A stretch of DNA of 64,000 bases from Pseudomonas sp. MM223 (lineage in GTDB: Bacteria > Pseudomonadota > Gammaproteobacteria > Pseudomonadales > Pseudomonadaceae): the NCBI GenBank assembly GCA_947090765.1, contig OX352322.1, positions 4,261,501 through 4,325,500 of the forward strand. Reading direction: 5' to 3'. The notes under the pieces were generated by a model. The model searched no databases. It saw only the letters and a list, made by a program, of their open reading frames with translations, and was not told the origin of the DNA. Positions 17,996 through 29,029 of this stretch are shown piece by piece (the stretch's first letter is position 1; each line of letters starts with the position of its first letter). The translations under genes and the position numbers were made by a program.

Positions 17996-20377
17996 TTATT
18001 TCCTTAACGTGGTGTTCAACCTTTGTTCAAGCGAGGTGAGGATGTTTTGCAGGGTAGTGTTCACCTCATCGTCGTTAAGAGTGCGCGATGGATGCTGCCA
18101 GGTCAAGCCGACGGCAAGGCTTTTTCTATCAGGATCAATGCCTTTACCTTGGTAGACATCAAACAGCCTGAGGTCTGTGAGCCATTCGCCTGCATTGTCA
18201 CGAATTAATTCAAGCACCGCGCTGGCAGCCACATCACGGCCGGCGATCAAGGCCAGGTCGCGACGGGTTTCCGGGAACTTGGACAGTTCGCTGAATTTTG
18301 GCAGACGGCCTTCGACCACGTCGCCCAGCACCAGCTCGAACAGGAACACAGGGCGGTCCAGGCCCAGGGCTTTGGCCAGCTCTGGGTGGATGGCGCCGAG
18401 GTAGCCGACCAGTTTGCCGTCGCGCTCGATGGCGGCAGTTTGGCCTGGGTGCAGGGCGGGGTGTTTGCCGGCGCTGAAGGTGAAGTCGCTCAGGGCGCCG
18501 GAGTAGCCCAGCAGGGCTTCCACGTCGGCTTTGACGTCGAAGAAGTCGACGCCGTCGCGGCCGTTGGCCCAGCCTTCTGGCAGGCGGCTGCCGGTGATAA
18601 CGCCGGCAATCATTGGCTGCTGTTGCAGGTCACCCAGTTGCCCAACGAAGCGCAGGCCGCTTTCGAACAGGCGCACGCGGTCTTGCTGGCGGTTCAGGTT
18701 GTGCTGCAGTGCCTTGACCAGGCCCGGCCACAGGGACGCACGCATGGCGGCCATGTCGCTGGAGATGGGGTTGGCCAGCAGCAGTGGCTCTACGCCCGGG
18801 CTGAACAGTTCGAACAGTTTCGGGTCGATGAAGCTGTAGGTGATGGCTTCCTGGTAGCCGCGGGCAACCAGCAGGCGGCGCAGGGTTGGCAGGTCACCGC
18901 GGGTTTCCGGCTTGCCTTGTGGGGCCAGGCGGGCTTGCGGGTAACGTACCGGCAGGTTGTTGTAGCCGTACAGGCGGGCCAGCTCTTCGATCAGGTCCAC
19001 TTCCAGGCTGATGTCGAAGCGGTGGCTTGGGACGGTTACGGTCCACTGCCCTTCCCCACTCTTGGTCGTGGTCAGCTCCAGGGCGTTGAGCAGTTGCTCG
19101 ACCTGGGCTGGGTCCATCTGCATGCCGAGCATCTGGGTGATGCGTTCGTCGCGCAGGGTGACCGGGGCCACGTTTGGCAGGTGCTGTTCGCTGACGGCTT
19201 CGACTACCGGGCCGGCTTCGCCGCCGACGATGTCGAGCAGCAACTGGGTGGCGCGTTCGATGGCTTCGCGGGCCAGTTGCGAGTCGACGCCGCGCTCGTA
19301 GCGGTGCGAGGCATCGGTGTGCAGGCCGTAGGAGCGGGCTTTACCGGCGACGGAAATCGGCTCGAAGAAGGCGCTTTCCAGGAACAGGTCGCGGGTTTTT
19401 TCGGTGTTTACACCGCTGTGCTCGCCACCCATGACGCCGGCGATGGCCAGGGCGCGGGTGTGGTCGGCGATAACCAGGGTGTCGGCGCGCAGGGCCACTT
19501 CCTGGCCGTCGAGCAGGACGAGTTTTTCGCCCTCTTCAGCCATGCGTACGCGGATGCCGCCGTTGATTTCTGCCAGGTCGAAGGCGTGCATCGGCTGGCC
19601 GAGTTCGAGCATCACGTAATTGGTGATGTCGACGGCAGCGTCGATGCTGCGCACGTCGCTGCGGCGCAGGCGTTCAACCATCCACAGTGGGGTTGGCTTG
19701 CTGAGGTCGACGTTACGGATAACGCGGCCCAGGTAGCGTGGGCAGGCGGCCGGGGCGCTGACTTCAACCGGGCGCACTTCGTCGTGGGCAGGCGCTACGG
19801 CCGGCACCACCGGGCGGGTGACCGGGGTGTCGTACAGGGCGCTGACGTCGCGGGCCAGGCCGGCGATGGACAGGCAGTCACCGCGGTTCGGCGTGAGGCC
19901 GATTTCGATGCTGGCGTCGTCCAGGCTCAGGTAGGTGCGAATGTTTTCGCCAACCGGGGCATCGGCAGCCAGTTCCAGCAGGCCGTCGTTCTCTTCGCTG
20001 ATTTCCAGCTCGGCGGCCGAGCACAGCATGCCGAAGGACTCGACGCCGCGCAGCTTGGCCTTTTTGATTTTGAAGTCGCCAGACAGCTCGGCGCCGATCA
20101 TGGCGAACGGAATCTTGATGCCTGGGCGGGCGTTAGGGGCGCCGCACACGACCTGGAAGGTTTCCTGGCCGTTGGTCACCTGGCACACGCGCAGCTTGTC
20201 GGCGTCCGGGTGTTGTTCGGTGGCGAGGATTTCGCCCACGACAATGCCGCTGAACTGGCCGGCAGCGGGGGTTACGCTGTCGACTTCGAGGCCGGCCATG
20301 GACAGGCGGGCGACCAGTTCGTCACGGGAGACTTGCGGGTTTACCCAACCGCGCAGCCACTGTTCACTGAATTTCAT
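17996..20377 (-). CDS. pheT: Phenylalanyl-tRNA synthetase beta subunit
   Basis: 793 aa, full length. N-terminal tRNA-binding EMAP/OB domain (about 40-150; [16 protein letters not shown]), B3/B4 editing domain, B5 and the C-terminal ferredoxin-fold anticodon-binding domain ([14 protein letters not shown] onward). It works as an alpha2-beta2 enzyme with PheS, 30 bp upstream. Confidence 0.98.
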
Positions 20378-20407
20378 GCTGTTCTCCTAGAATGTGCGTC
20401 GATTGGC

Positions 20408-21487
<1,080 letters not shown>

Positions 21488-21533
21488 TCAATGCCCGACG
21501 ACGCTAGCGCCGCCGGGTGATTGTCGCGGGTAC

Positions 21534-21890
21534 TTAAGCCAGAACGGCTTTAGCTTTCTCGACAATCGCAGCAAACGCCGCTTTTTCGTTCACTGCCAGA
21601 TCGGCCAGAACCTTACGGTCGATTTCGATCGAAGCCTTTTTCAGGCCAGCAATCAGACGGCTGTAGGACAGACCGTTGGTGCGGGCACCGGCGTTGATAC
21701 GAGCGATCCACAGTGCGCGGAACTGACGCTTCTTCTGGCGACGGTCGCGGTAGGCGTATTGGCCTGCCTTGATGACCGCTTGCTTGGCTACGCGGAATAC
21801 GCGCGAGCGTGCACCGTAGTAACCTTTAGCCAGTTTCAGAATTTTTTTGTGACGCTTACGAGCGATAACGCCGCGCTTAACACGAGCCAT
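21534..21890 (-). CDS. rplT: 50S ribosomal protein L20
   Basis: 118 aa, standard size, N-terminal basic extension ([24 protein letters not shown]). It binds 23S rRNA early in 50S assembly and in enterics represses the rpmI-rplT messenger. It follows rpmI by 27 bp. Confidence 0.98.
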   Translation of the reverse strand: MARVKRGVIARKRHKKILKLAKGYYGARSRVFRVAKQAVIKAGQYAYRDRRQKKRQFRALWIARINAGARTNGLSYSRLIAGLKKASIEIDRKVLADLAVNEKAAFAAIVEKAKAVLA

Positions 21891-21917
21891 GAGTAACTTC
21901 CTCTATCTTAACCAGAA

Positions 21918-22112
21918 TTAACGAACGCGCAGCATGCGCTCGACTTTTGCCACGTCGGACGGGTGCAGCAAGCTGGCACCGCGCAGTTGACGCTTACGCT
22001 TGGTCGACATTTTGGTCAGGATGTGGCTTTTGAAAGCGTGCTTGTGCTTGAAGCCCGAAGCTGTCTTCAGGAAGCGCTTCGCAGCACCGCTCTTGGTTTT
22101 CATTTTTGGCAT
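21918..22112 (-). CDS. rpmI: 50S ribosomal protein L35
   Basis: 64 aa, [21 protein letters not shown], basic, matches L35. In enterics translation is repressed by L20 through upstream mRNA structure; the 61-bp gap after infC is long enough for a small leader but I could not define a pseudoknot. Confidence 0.98.
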   Translation of the reverse strand: MPKMKTKSGAAKRFLKTASGFKHKHAFKSHILTKMSTKRKRQLRGASLLHPSDVAKVERMLRVR

Positions 22113-22173
22113 GTTGAACTCCGCATTCGAAAAAAATTACACAATAATCATCAGGCCTGCCGTGCCCGGGAGA

Positions 22174-22719
22174 TTACTTCTTCTTTTTGGGGGCGATGAC
22201 CATCATAAGCTGGCGTCCTTCCATCTTCGGATGCTGCTCAACGGTGCCGTATTCGGCGAGGTCGGCTTCGACCCGCTTCAACAGCTCCATGCCCAGCTCC
22301 TGGTGGGCCATCTCACGGCCACGGAATCTCAGAGAGATTTTGGCCTTGTCCCCATCGGTAAGGAAACGTACCAGGTTGCGTAGTTTTACCTGGTAATCCC
22401 CATCCTCCGTCCCTGGACGAAACTTGATTTCTTTGATCTGGATCTGCTTCTGGTTTTTCTTGGCTTCGTTGGCCTGCTTCTTCTTCTCGAAGAGGTGCTT
22501 GCCGTAGTCCATGACCTTGCAGACCGGTGGTACCGCGTCTGCAGAAATTTCTACCAGATCCAGCTTCGCTTCATCAGCGATACGCAGCGCTTCATCAATC
22601 GAGACGATGCCAACCTGCTCGCCGTCTGCGCCAATTAACCGAACCTCGCGGGCCGAGATATTCTCGTTGATCGGGGCCTTCGGTACAGCACGCTTATCGT
22701 TTCTCATTTCACGCTTAAT
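22174..22719 (-). CDS. infC: Translation initiation factor IF-3 (AUU start)
   Basis: 181 aa if started at ATT (22717-22719). The SD GGAG (22729-22732) lies 9 nt from ATT but only 2 nt from the in-frame ATG at 22725, too close to serve; infC genes typically use AUU. The protein has the IF3-N domain ([20 protein letters not shown]), linker helix and IF3-C domain ([29 protein letters not shown]). The AUU start lets IF3 repress itself by rejecting non-canonical initiation codons. The SD sits inside the end of thrS, implying coupling. Confidence 0.95.
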   Translation of the reverse strand: MKREMRNDKRAVPKAPINENISAREVRLIGADGEQVGIVSIDEALRIADEAKLDLVEISADAVPPVCKVMDYGKHLFEKKKQANEAKKNQKQIQIKEIKFRPGTEDGDYQVKLRNLVRFLTDGDKAKISLRFRGREMAHQELGMELLKRVEADLAEYGTVEQHPKMEGRQLMMVIAPKKKK

Positions 22720-22724
22720 AGTCA

Positions 22725-24647
22725 TTACTCCGATTCTTGGCGACCACGCCGGGAAACCGCTTGTGTCAGAAGCTCAGCGAATTGGGCGACGGGCATGGAG
22801 CCCAGGTCTGCGCCTTCGCGAGTACGCACTGCAACGGTCTGCGTTTCGACTTCGCGATCCCCTATAACCAAAAGGTACGGGACCTTGAGCAAAGTATGCT
22901 CGCGGATTTTAAAGCCGATCTTCTCATTTCTCAAGTCCGACTTGGCACGGAAACCGCTACCGTTCAGAGATTTCTCAACCTCAAGGGCGAAATCGGCCTG
23001 TTTGTCGGTGATGTTCATGATCACGGCCTGGGTCGGAGCCAGCCACGCCGGGAACACGCCCGCGTAGTGCTCGATCAGCATGCCGATGAAGCGCTCGAAC
23101 GAACCGAGGATGGCGCGGTGCAGCATGACCGGGCGAACACGGCTGTTATCTTCGGCGATATAGCTGGCATCCAGGCGTTCTGGCAGGTTCGGGTCGTACT
23201 GCAGGGTACCGCACTGCCAGTTACGGCCGAGGCAGTCACGCAGGGTAAACTCGATTTTCGGGCCGTAGAACGCGCCCTCGCCTGGCTGGTATTCCCACTC
23301 CAGGCCCGACTCGTTCAGGGCGTCGGCCAGTGCGCTTTCGGCACGGTCCCACAGCTCTTCGGAACCCACACGCTTGGCCGGACGGGTGGACAGCTTCATG
23401 GCGATGTCGCTGAAGCCGAAGTCCTTGTACACGTCCAGGGTCAGCTTGATGAAGTCGGCGGCTTCTTTCTTCACCTGGTCTTCGGTGCAGAAGATGTGCG
23501 CGTCGTCCTGTACAAAGCCACGCACGCGCATGATGCCGTGCAGGGCGCCGGACGGCTCGTTACGGTGGCAGGCACCGAACTCGGCCAGGCGCAGCGGCAG
23601 GTCGCGGTAGCTTTTCAGGCCCTGGTTGAACACCTGCACGTGGCACGGGCAGTTCATCGGTTTTACCGCGTAGTCACGGCTTTCCGACGAAGTGGTGAAC
23701 ATGTTCTCGGCGTAGTTGGACCAGTGGCCGGAACGCTCCCACAGAATGCGGTCGACAACCTGTGGGGTTTTGATTTCCAGGTAGCCGTTGGCGCGTTGAA
23801 CCTGACGCATGTACTGCTCAAGTACCTGGTACACGGTCCAGCCATTGGCGTGCCAGAACACCATGCCCGGGGCTTCTTCCTGCAGGTGGAACAGGTCGAG
23901 CTGCTTGCCGATCTTGCGGTGGTCGCGTTTTTCGGCTTCTTCGATGCGCTGAACGTAGGCAGCCAGCTGCTTCTTGTCAGCCCAGGCGGTGCCGTACACG
24001 CGTTGCAGCTGCTCGTTCTTGGCATCACCGCGCCAGTAGGCACCAGACAGCTTGGTCAGCTTGAATGCCTTGAGGAAGCGGGTGTTCGGCACGTGCGGGC
24101 CACGGCACATGTCGACGTATTCTTCGTGGTAGTACAGGCCCATGGCCTGCTCATCCGGCATGTCTTCGACCAGGCGCAGCTTGTAGTCTTCGCCACGGGC
24201 CTTGAACACGTCGATGACTTCGGCGCGCGGGGTCACCTTCTTGACCACGTCGTAGTCTTTTTCGATCAGCTCCATCATGCGCTTTTCGATGGCGGCCATG
24301 TCTTCAGGGGTGAAGGGGCGCTCGTAGGCGATGTCGTAGTAGAAGCCTTCGTCGATGACCGGGCCGATCACCATCTTGGCGGTCGGGTACAGCTGCTTCA
24401 CGGCGTGGCCAACCAGGTGGGCGCACGAGTGACGGATGATCTCCAGTCCCTCTTCATCTTTAGGGGTGATGATCTGCAGGGTGGCGTCTTTGCTGATCAG
24501 GTCGCATGCATCGACCAGTTTGCCGTCAACCTTGCCGGCGACGGTGGCCTTGGCCAGGCCGGCGCCGATGGAAGCGGCAACGTCGGCTACGGATACGGCG
24601 TGATCAAACGAACGTTGACTGCCATCGGGAAGAGTAATAATGGGCAT
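22725..24647 (-). CDS. thrS: Threonyl-tRNA synthetase
   Basis: 640 aa. The start at 24647 ([11 protein letters not shown]) has GGAGAGGAGG upstream. Domains: TGS (1-62), editing domain with HxxxH ([13 protein letters not shown]), class II core with motif 2 ([22 protein letters not shown]) and Zn ligands (MNCPCHV), C-terminal anticodon-binding domain. The leader contains tRNA-Thr anticodon-arm mimics (24667-24687 and 24742-24758), so translational autoregulation like that of the E. coli gene is expected. Confidence 0.98.
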   Translation of the reverse strand: MPIITLPDGSQRSFDHAVSVADVAASIGAGLAKATVAGKVDGKLVDACDLISKDATLQIITPKDEEGLEIIRHSCAHLVGHAVKQLYPTAKMVIGPVIDEGFYYDIAYERPFTPEDMAAIEKRMMELIEKDYDVVKKVTPRAEVIDVFKARGEDYKLRLVEDMPDEQAMGLYYHEEYVDMCRGPHVPNTRFLKAFKLTKLSGAYWRGDAKNEQLQRVYGTAWADKKQLAAYVQRIEEAEKRDHRKIGKQLDLFHLQEEAPGMVFWHANGWTVYQVLEQYMRQVQRANGYLEIKTPQVVDRILWERSGHWSNYAENMFTTSSESRDYAVKPMNCPCHVQVFNQGLKSYRDLPLRLAEFGACHRNEPSGALHGIMRVRGFVQDDAHIFCTEDQVKKEAADFIKLTLDVYKDFGFSDIAMKLSTRPAKRVGSEELWDRAESALADALNESGLEWEYQPGEGAFYGPKIEFTLRDCLGRNWQCGTLQYDPNLPERLDASYIAEDNSRVRPVMLHRAILGSFERFIGMLIEHYAGVFPAWLAPTQAVIMNITDKQADFALEVEKSLNGSGFRAKSDLRNEKIGFKIREHTLLKVPYLLVIGDREVETQTVAVRTREGADLGSMPVAQFAELLTQAVSRRGRQESE

Positions 24648-24666
24648 GGCGCCTCCTCTCCTAGTG

Positions 24667-24687
24667 GTGACCCCTACCAAAGGTCAC
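24667..24687 (-). promoter_or_regulatory. thrS operator hairpin with GGU anticodon-like loop
   Basis: On the minus strand GUGACCU / GGGUCAC form a 7-bp stem (last pair U-G) closing a 7-nt loop UUGGUAG. Loop positions 3-5 are GGU, the tRNA-Thr(GGU) anticodon, with U before and A after as in a real anticodon loop. The loop centre is about 30 nt before the start codon, next to the SD, as in the E. coli ThrRS operator domain. Confidence 0.8.
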
Positions 24688-24723
24688 GTGGGTTGGGATG
24701 AGCCAGTACAAGATCCGGCCTGC

Positions 24724-24772
24724 CTTCCTGCATAAGGAAGCCTGCCTCACAGTGGCAGAAGCCTTTCGGCTT
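24724..24772 (-). promoter_or_regulatory. thrS leader hairpins, one with UGU loop
   Basis: Three consecutive stem-loops on the minus strand: AAGCC-GAAA-GGCTT (24759-24772), CTGCC-ACTGTGA-GGCAG (24742-24758) and CTTCC-TTATGCA-GGAAG (24724-24740). The middle one has a 5-bp stem and 7-nt loop with UGU, another Thr anticodon, at loop positions 3-5. It could be the second ThrRS-contact arm. Confidence 0.6.
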
Positions 24773-24985
24773 GCAAGGGACGAACCAGAGTGACTGGAAA
24801 GAAAAAAGATAGCTGCAGCCGGCAACAATGCGACCACAAGCCGAGCATGCTAGCACGCGGGTTGCACCCCAGGCAGAAATATTTGGAAATTGCACCGCAG
24901 GGGTGAACTAACGCGGAAAAATAACCCTCAGACCTTGGGAAGCAACCTACTCTTGATGAGACCTTAACCCAAGGAGTAACCGGTT
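24773..24985. promoter_or_regulatory. Divergent thrS / small exported protein promoter region
   Basis: 213 bp. The thrS promoter must lie here on the minus strand; the best -10 is TATCTT near 24807-24812 without a strong -35. Rightward, a CCTTGGG/CCCAAGG dyad (about 24934-24978) surrounds the approach to the SD AAGGAG (24973-24978). Confidence 0.4.
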
Positions 24986-25291
24986 ATGCGAGTACCGTCT
25001 CTTCTGGCCCTGGCGGCCGCTGGTGCCCTGCTGCTGCCTGTGGCTGCGAACGCTGGCAACTTCCCACCCGGGAAGGAGGCCGGCTACATGGCCCAGTGCA
25101 CGCAAGTGGCCAGCGGCCAGGGCGTTGACGCTGCCACCGCGAAAAAGCACTGCGACTGTGGCGCACAAGCCATCAAAAAGAACTTCACCGATGCCGAAAT
25201 TGCCGACCTGGACAGCCAGGATGGCGTGGACGCCAAGCTGATGCAGAAGGCGCAGACCGTGGTGAAACAGGCCTGCGCACCGAAGAGCTGA
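24986..25291 (+). CDS. Small exported Cys-containing protein
   Basis: 101 aa. Sec signal peptide MRVPSLLALAAAGALLLPVAANAG, mature part about 78 aa with four Cys (QCTQ, HCDCG, QACAP), predicted periplasmic with possible disulphides. No family I can name with certainty. Strong SD AAGGAG. Monocistronic. Confidence 0.8.
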   Translation: MRVPSLLALAAAGALLLPVAANAGNFPPGKEAGYMAQCTQVASGQGVDAATAKKHCDCGAQAIKKNFTDAEIADLDSQDGVDAKLMQKAQTVVKQACAPKS

Positions 25292-25322
25292 AACCTTAAA
25301 GCCGTGGCCGCCTAGCTAATAT

Positions 25323-25336
25323 TTGAGTTGGATCAA
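25323..25336. promoter_or_regulatory. Anr/FNR-like box upstream of csp gene
   Basis: TTGAG-TTGG-ATCAA differs by one base from the consensus TTGAT-N4-ATCAA. With a -10 TATGAT at 25379-25384 and +1 near 25391, the box centre falls near -61.5, the classical class I position. The -35 hexamer is poor, consistent with activation. Confidence 0.6.
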
Positions 25337-25453
25337 TATCCTGCGAAGGTAAAAGGCGCTAGATGCGCAGAATTAGACTATGATGTGTCCCGTGCTCCGT
25401 AGCCTCGGCCGCATTGCACCACTGAAAAAACTAAATGTTCTGGAGATTCACCC

Positions 25454-25666
25454 ATGTCCAATCGCCAACAAGGCACCGTCAAATGGTTCAATGATGAGAA
25501 AGGCTACGGCTTCATCACCCCAGCAGGCGGCGGCGACGACCTGTTCGTACACTTCAAGGCCATCGAATCCGACGGCTTCAAGAGCCTGAAAGAAGGCCAG
25601 ACTGTTTCCTTCGTCGCCGAGCGCGGCCAGAAGGGCATGCAGGCTGCACAGGTTCGTCCGGAGTAA
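25454..25666 (+). CDS. Cold-shock domain protein (CspA family)
   Basis: 70 aa single cold-shock domain with RNP1 (GYGFIT) and RNP2 (LFVHF). Starts [17 protein letters not shown]. It binds single-stranded nucleic acid and melts mRNA structure. A 160-bp upstream region with an Anr-like box suggests oxygen-linked control. Followed by a strong terminator. Confidence 0.95.
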   Translation: MSNRQQGTVKWFNDEKGYGFITPAGGGDDLFVHFKAIESDGFKSLKEGQTVSFVAERGQKGMQAAQVRPE

Positions 25667-25681
25667 TTCGGATAGCTGTAG

Positions 25682-25710
25682 AAAAACCCGCCCATGTGGC
25701 GGGTTTTTTT
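25682..25710 (+). terminator. Terminator of the csp gene
   Basis: AAACCCGCC-N6-GGCGGGTTT stem followed by T-run; A-run on the other side makes it potentially bidirectional. Confidence 0.9.
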
Positions 25711-25740
25711 ATGGGCGCTTGGCCTCAGCCGCCACGCCGG

Positions 25741-25770
25741 CCCTGTGGGAGCTGGCTTGCCGGCGATGAG
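25741..25770. repeat. Single REP-like unit
   Basis: CTGTGGGAGCTGGCTTGCCGGCGATGAGG just before the stop of the convergent I78 gene. Confidence 0.6.
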
Positions 25771-25780
25771 GCCATTGAGA

Positions 25781-26098
25781 TCAACCGCAGTTGACGCGGG
25801 TTACCTTGCCTTGCTCGTCCACGTTCAGGTTGAGGCGGTCGGAGCGGTACTCCAGGGTTACCACATCGTGCGGTTTGAGAATGCGTGCTGTCTGCGAGCC
25901 ACTGGCCTTGCGCGCCTGCTCCAGCAGCTCGGCGCTGCCGGGCTTGCCAATGGCAAAGTCGGCGCCGCTGGCTTCGCAGCGGCCATCGTTGCCAGCCGAT
26001 GCGGCCGGTGCATCGCCACCAGCGTTGCCACCAGTGCTGCAACCAGCCAGGACAGCAGCCACCGCCAGGGTTGCCAGGTAAGCACGGGTACGGAACAT
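25781..26098 (-). CDS. I78 family peptidase inhibitor lipoprotein
   Basis: 105 aa. Start at 26098 gives MFRTRAYLATLAVAAVLAGC: lipobox LAGC, Cys20. The C-terminal region matches Inhibitor_I78: LLEQARKASGSQTARILKPHDVVTLEYRSDRLNLNVDEQGKVTRVNCG. Expected to sit at the cell envelope and inhibit serine peptidases. Monocistronic. Confidence 0.85.
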   Translation of the reverse strand: MFRTRAYLATLAVAAVLAGCSTGGNAGGDAPAASAGNDGRCEASGADFAIGKPGSAELLEQARKASGSQTARILKPHDVVTLEYRSDRLNLNVDEQGKVTRVNCG

Positions 26099-26372
26099 GA
26101 AGCCTCCTAAATGGGTCCGGGAACTGTCTGTTCCGACAGCTCCGCTCGGTATTCGTTGCAAAACCGGTCAAGTCTGCCTGAACTCTAGCACCGAGGCGAA
26201 AAGCAATCGTGACCGGATTTTGCACAACCCCCTGCGTTTGCCATATGCTTAGCGCGCACGGTCACTGGCGCAAAGCCATGATTGGCTGCAAGAAGTGGAG
26301 CGCATCCCGCCTCCATCAAACACCAGGGTCAGGTGTTTATCCTTCGTTCCGGGCCCCTAGCGAGAGCTTTTC

Positions 26373-26585
26373 ATGAGCACCCACAGCATCGATGCCGACA
26401 TTAAGGTCAAATGGGCGGAGGGCCAGAGCGCGTACAGCCCTGGTACACCGGAAGAGTTGTTGTTGATCGCCATCGACCTGCTGGTACGCGACAACGGTGC
26501 CGAGGCGGCACGCAGCTTCATCGACCAGGTGTTCGAGCGCTACGCGCCGCACGCAGCTATTCCAATCGCGCCAGACGGGCACTGA
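26373..26585 (+). CDS. Small conserved hypothetical protein
   Basis: 70 aa, acidic, helical (SPGTPEELLLIAIDLLVRDNGAEAARSFIDQVFERY). No recognised domain. Its last 29 bp overlap the convergent nucleoside hydrolase stop. An AACACC/GGTGTT hairpin lies upstream (about 26317-26336). Confidence 0.65.
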   Translation: MSTHSIDADIKVKWAEGQSAYSPGTPEELLLIAIDLLVRDNGAEAARSFIDQVFERYAPHAAIPIAPDGH

Positions 26586-27558
26586 GCAGGTCGAACAGCC
26601 CTTGGGCATCGCCCTGCTCCACCCACAGCACATTCGCCGGTTGCTTGAGCACGCCGTACCAGTCGGCAATGGTCTGGCCAAAGGTTGGCCCTTCGCGGCT
26701 GTCGATGCTCATGTGGATGCGCCGGCCGCTGAACAGCTCGGGCTTTAGCAGGTAGGCGATGACACTGGCGTCGTGCACCGGGCCGCCGGGCATGCCGTAC
26801 AGGTCCATGTCGTGGGCAATGTACGCCTTCAGGATATCCACCACGCGCTTGCTGGCCTGGTTGTTGACGGCTGCCAGTTGTTGCAGGCGGGCGTCGCTGG
26901 TCAGCAGCTTGTGGGTGACATCCAGCGGCAGGTAGGTGAGTTGCACGCCGCTGGCCAGCACCACTTCGGCGGCGTGCGGGTCGGCGTAAAGGTTGAATTC
27001 CGCTGCCGGGGTGATGTTGCCGCCATTGAAGTGGGCGCCGCCCATGACCACCACCTCCTTGATGCCCTTGGCGATGTCCGGGCGCTGGATCAACGCCAGG
27101 GCCAGGTTGGTCTGCGGGCCAAGCATGGCCACGGTGATGCTGTGCGGTTTGGCTGTGCCGAGGGTGTCGACCAGGTATTGCACGGCATTGCCCTGCGCCA
27201 GGGGCGCTTTCGGCTCGTGCACCTGTACGCCAGTCAGGCCTTCTTCACCATGAACGTCGGCGGCGTAGATGGGTGCGCGCACCAGTGGGCGGCCTGCGCC
27301 GGCGTACACGGGGATGTCTTCACGGCCGGCCCATTCGCGGGCCAGGCGGGCGTTGCGCGAGGTTTTATCCAGGCGCACGTTGCCGGCCACGGTGGTGATG
27401 GCGCGGATATTGAGCTCGTCGGGCGAGGCCATAGCCAGAAACAGCGCCACCACGTCGTCGGCGCCTGGGTCGGTGTCGATGATCAGGTCGAGGGGGGCAG
27501 CCTGGAGGGTGGTGGCGGTGGCCATGAAGGCGATTCCTTGTAGCAGGGGTTTGAGCAT
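26557..27558 (-). CDS. Nucleoside hydrolase, probably exported
   Basis: 333 aa inosine-uridine preferring nucleoside hydrolase. Metal-binding DxDPGxDD motif intact (IIDTDPGADDVVALFLAM), plus the later VMGG and EFN(L)YADPHAA motifs. Start at 27558 gives a plausible signal peptide MLKPLLQGIAFMATATTLQAAP, so action is likely periplasmic: it would release ribose from nucleosides for the adjacent RbsABC importer. It lies downstream of rbsD on the same strand, separated by a REP doublet. Confidence 0.9.
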   Translation of the reverse strand: MLKPLLQGIAFMATATTLQAAPLDLIIDTDPGADDVVALFLAMASPDELNIRAITTVAGNVRLDKTSRNARLAREWAGREDIPVYAGAGRPLVRAPIYAADVHGEEGLTGVQVHEPKAPLAQGNAVQYLVDTLGTAKPHSITVAMLGPQTNLALALIQRPDIAKGIKEVVVMGGAHFNGGNITPAAEFNLYADPHAAEVVLASGVQLTYLPLDVTHKLLTSDARLQQLAAVNNQASKRVVDILKAYIAHDMDLYGMPGGPVHDASVIAYLLKPELFSGRRIHMSIDSREGPTFGQTIADWYGVLKQPANVLWVEQGDAQGLFDLLSARLARLE

Positions 27559-27608
27559 GGGGGCACTCCTGTTGCCTGGGTGTTGGGTTCCGGGGCCGCG
27601 GTGCGGCC

Positions 27609-27692
27609 CATCGCCGGCAAGCCAGCCCCACAGGTGCAGCACCGCCTTTGAGGCTGGTGAAATCCCAGTGGGAGCTGGCTTGCCGGCGATCG
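27609..27692. repeat. REP doublet (inverted pair) between rbsD and nucleoside hydrolase
   Basis: CATCGCCGGCAAGCCAGCCCCA and its near-complement GTGGGAGCTGGCTTGCCGGCGAT form an inverted pair about 84 bp across. It could reduce expression of the downstream nucleoside hydrolase relative to rbs genes. Confidence 0.7.
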
Positions 27693-27710
27693 GGGGCAAA
27701 GCCCCCGCCT

Positions 27711-28109
27711 TCAAAAGGTGACGCCGGAGATCAGGGCGATGTTGCTGTAGGGCTGGCATTCGCCAGTGCGCACCACCGCACGGGCACTGCGTGACAGCAC
27801 TTTGAAATCTTCATGGCCAAGCCATTCGCGCTTGCCCAGCTTGCCCTTCAGCCGCTCGATCTCCACCAGCGCTGGCGGCACTACTTTTTGCATTTCTTCA
27901 GCCAGCACATGCCGCTCTACCTGCAACTCGCTCAGCACCACCCGCAACACACTGGCGAAATCCGGCAGGCCGGGTGTGATGGCCAGGTCGATCAGTTCCA
28001 CACCAGGCGGCACCGGTAGCCCGGCATCGCCGATCACCAGGATATCGCCATGCCCCATGCCGGCAATGACCCGCGACAGGGCAACGTTCAGCAAGGGGGT
28101 TTTCTTCAT
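27711..28109 (-). CDS. rbsD: D-ribose pyranase
   Basis: 132 aa, normal length. RbsD/FucU fold with catalytic His20-like residue in [18 protein letters not shown]. Converts beta-pyranose to furanose ribose for RbsK. Start overlaps rbsK stop by 4 bp. Confidence 0.96.
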   Translation of the reverse strand: MKKTPLLNVALSRVIAGMGHGDILVIGDAGLPVPPGVELIDLAITPGLPDFASVLRVVLSELQVERHVLAEEMQKVVPPALVEIERLKGKLGKREWLGHEDFKVLSRSARAVVRTGECQPYSNIALISGVTF

Positions 28110-29014
28110 GGTGTGAGCTCCGCCAGGTAGGGGATTGACGGCTGGGCACCGGCACGGGTAACCGACAAGGCTGCGGCACGCTGGCCAAAGGCAATGGCTT
28201 CGCCCTCCCCCAGCCCCCTCACCAGCCCGGCAGCAAAACCTCCAATGAAGGTATCGCCAGCAGCCGTGGTGTCCAGCGGCTGCACCACAGGCGCCGGGAA
28301 ATGCTGGTGCCCGGTGGCAGTCACCAGCAAGGCCCCTTGCGCACCCAAGGTAATGATCACTTTGCCCGCCCCCAGTTGCAGCAAATGTTCGCCAGCACGC
28401 CGGGCGCTTTCCTGGTCAGTGACTGCCACGCCGGTCAGGGCCTCGGCCTCGCTTTCGTTAGGCGTAAGGTAATCGATGCGGGCAAACCAGTCCGCTGGCA
28501 AGGGCCCGGTGGCCGGCGCCGGGTTCAGGATCACCTGTTTGCCCAGTTCATGGGCCCTGGCCAGGGTCCAGGCCACGGTGTCGGCCGGCACTTCCAGCTG
28601 GCAGATGACCACCTCGGCCGCCTGCAGCAGTGCATCGAAGCGCTGCACCGATTGCGGCGTCAGCAGGCCGTTGCCGCCAGGAATGATGACAATGCAGTTC
28701 TGGCTGGCAGCATCCACGGTGATCAGCGCCACCCCGCTGGACATACCCGGGCAGGTACTGACGCCCTGGCAGTCGATGCCCTCCACATACAAGGCCCGGT
28801 GCAGTTGCCGGCCATAGTCATCGTCACCCACGTTGCCAATCATCGCCACGCTGCCGCCCAGCCGCGCCACCGCCACGGCCTGGTTGGCGCCCTTGCCGCC
28901 CGGCACGGTGAAAAAGCTTTCGCCGGCAAGTGTTTCGCCGGCCCGGGGCAGGCGCTGGGCGCGGGCCACCAGGTCCATATTGAGGCTGCCGACCACCACA
29001 ACCTTGGCATTCAT
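28106..29014 (-). CDS. rbsK: Ribokinase
   Basis: 302 aa PfkB-family sugar kinase: N-terminal [25 protein letters not shown] (substrate lid), anion hole/base motif [17 protein letters not shown]. Phosphorylates ribose to ribose-5-phosphate. Part of the rbs operon between rbsR and rbsD. Confidence 0.97.
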   Translation of the reverse strand: MNAKVVVVGSLNMDLVARAQRLPRAGETLAGESFFTVPGGKGANQAVAVARLGGSVAMIGNVGDDDYGRQLHRALYVEGIDCQGVSTCPGMSSGVALITVDAASQNCIVIIPGGNGLLTPQSVQRFDALLQAAEVVICQLEVPADTVAWTLARAHELGKQVILNPAPATGPLPADWFARIDYLTPNESEAEALTGVAVTDQESARRAGEHLLQLGAGKVIITLGAQGALLVTATGHQHFPAPVVQPLDTTAAGDTFIGGFAAGLVRGLGEGEAIAFGQRAAALSVTRAGAQPSIPYLAELTP

Positions 29015-29029
29015 GACGTTTCCTTAGCG

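Noticed and set aside
22737..24701. 654-codon open frame antisense to thrS
   Set aside because: Shadow of thrS; no ribosome site or domain.
24724..24740. Third thrS leader hairpin as an anticodon mimic
   Set aside because: Its 7-nt loop TTATGCA reads AUG at the anticodon positions, not a Thr anticodon.
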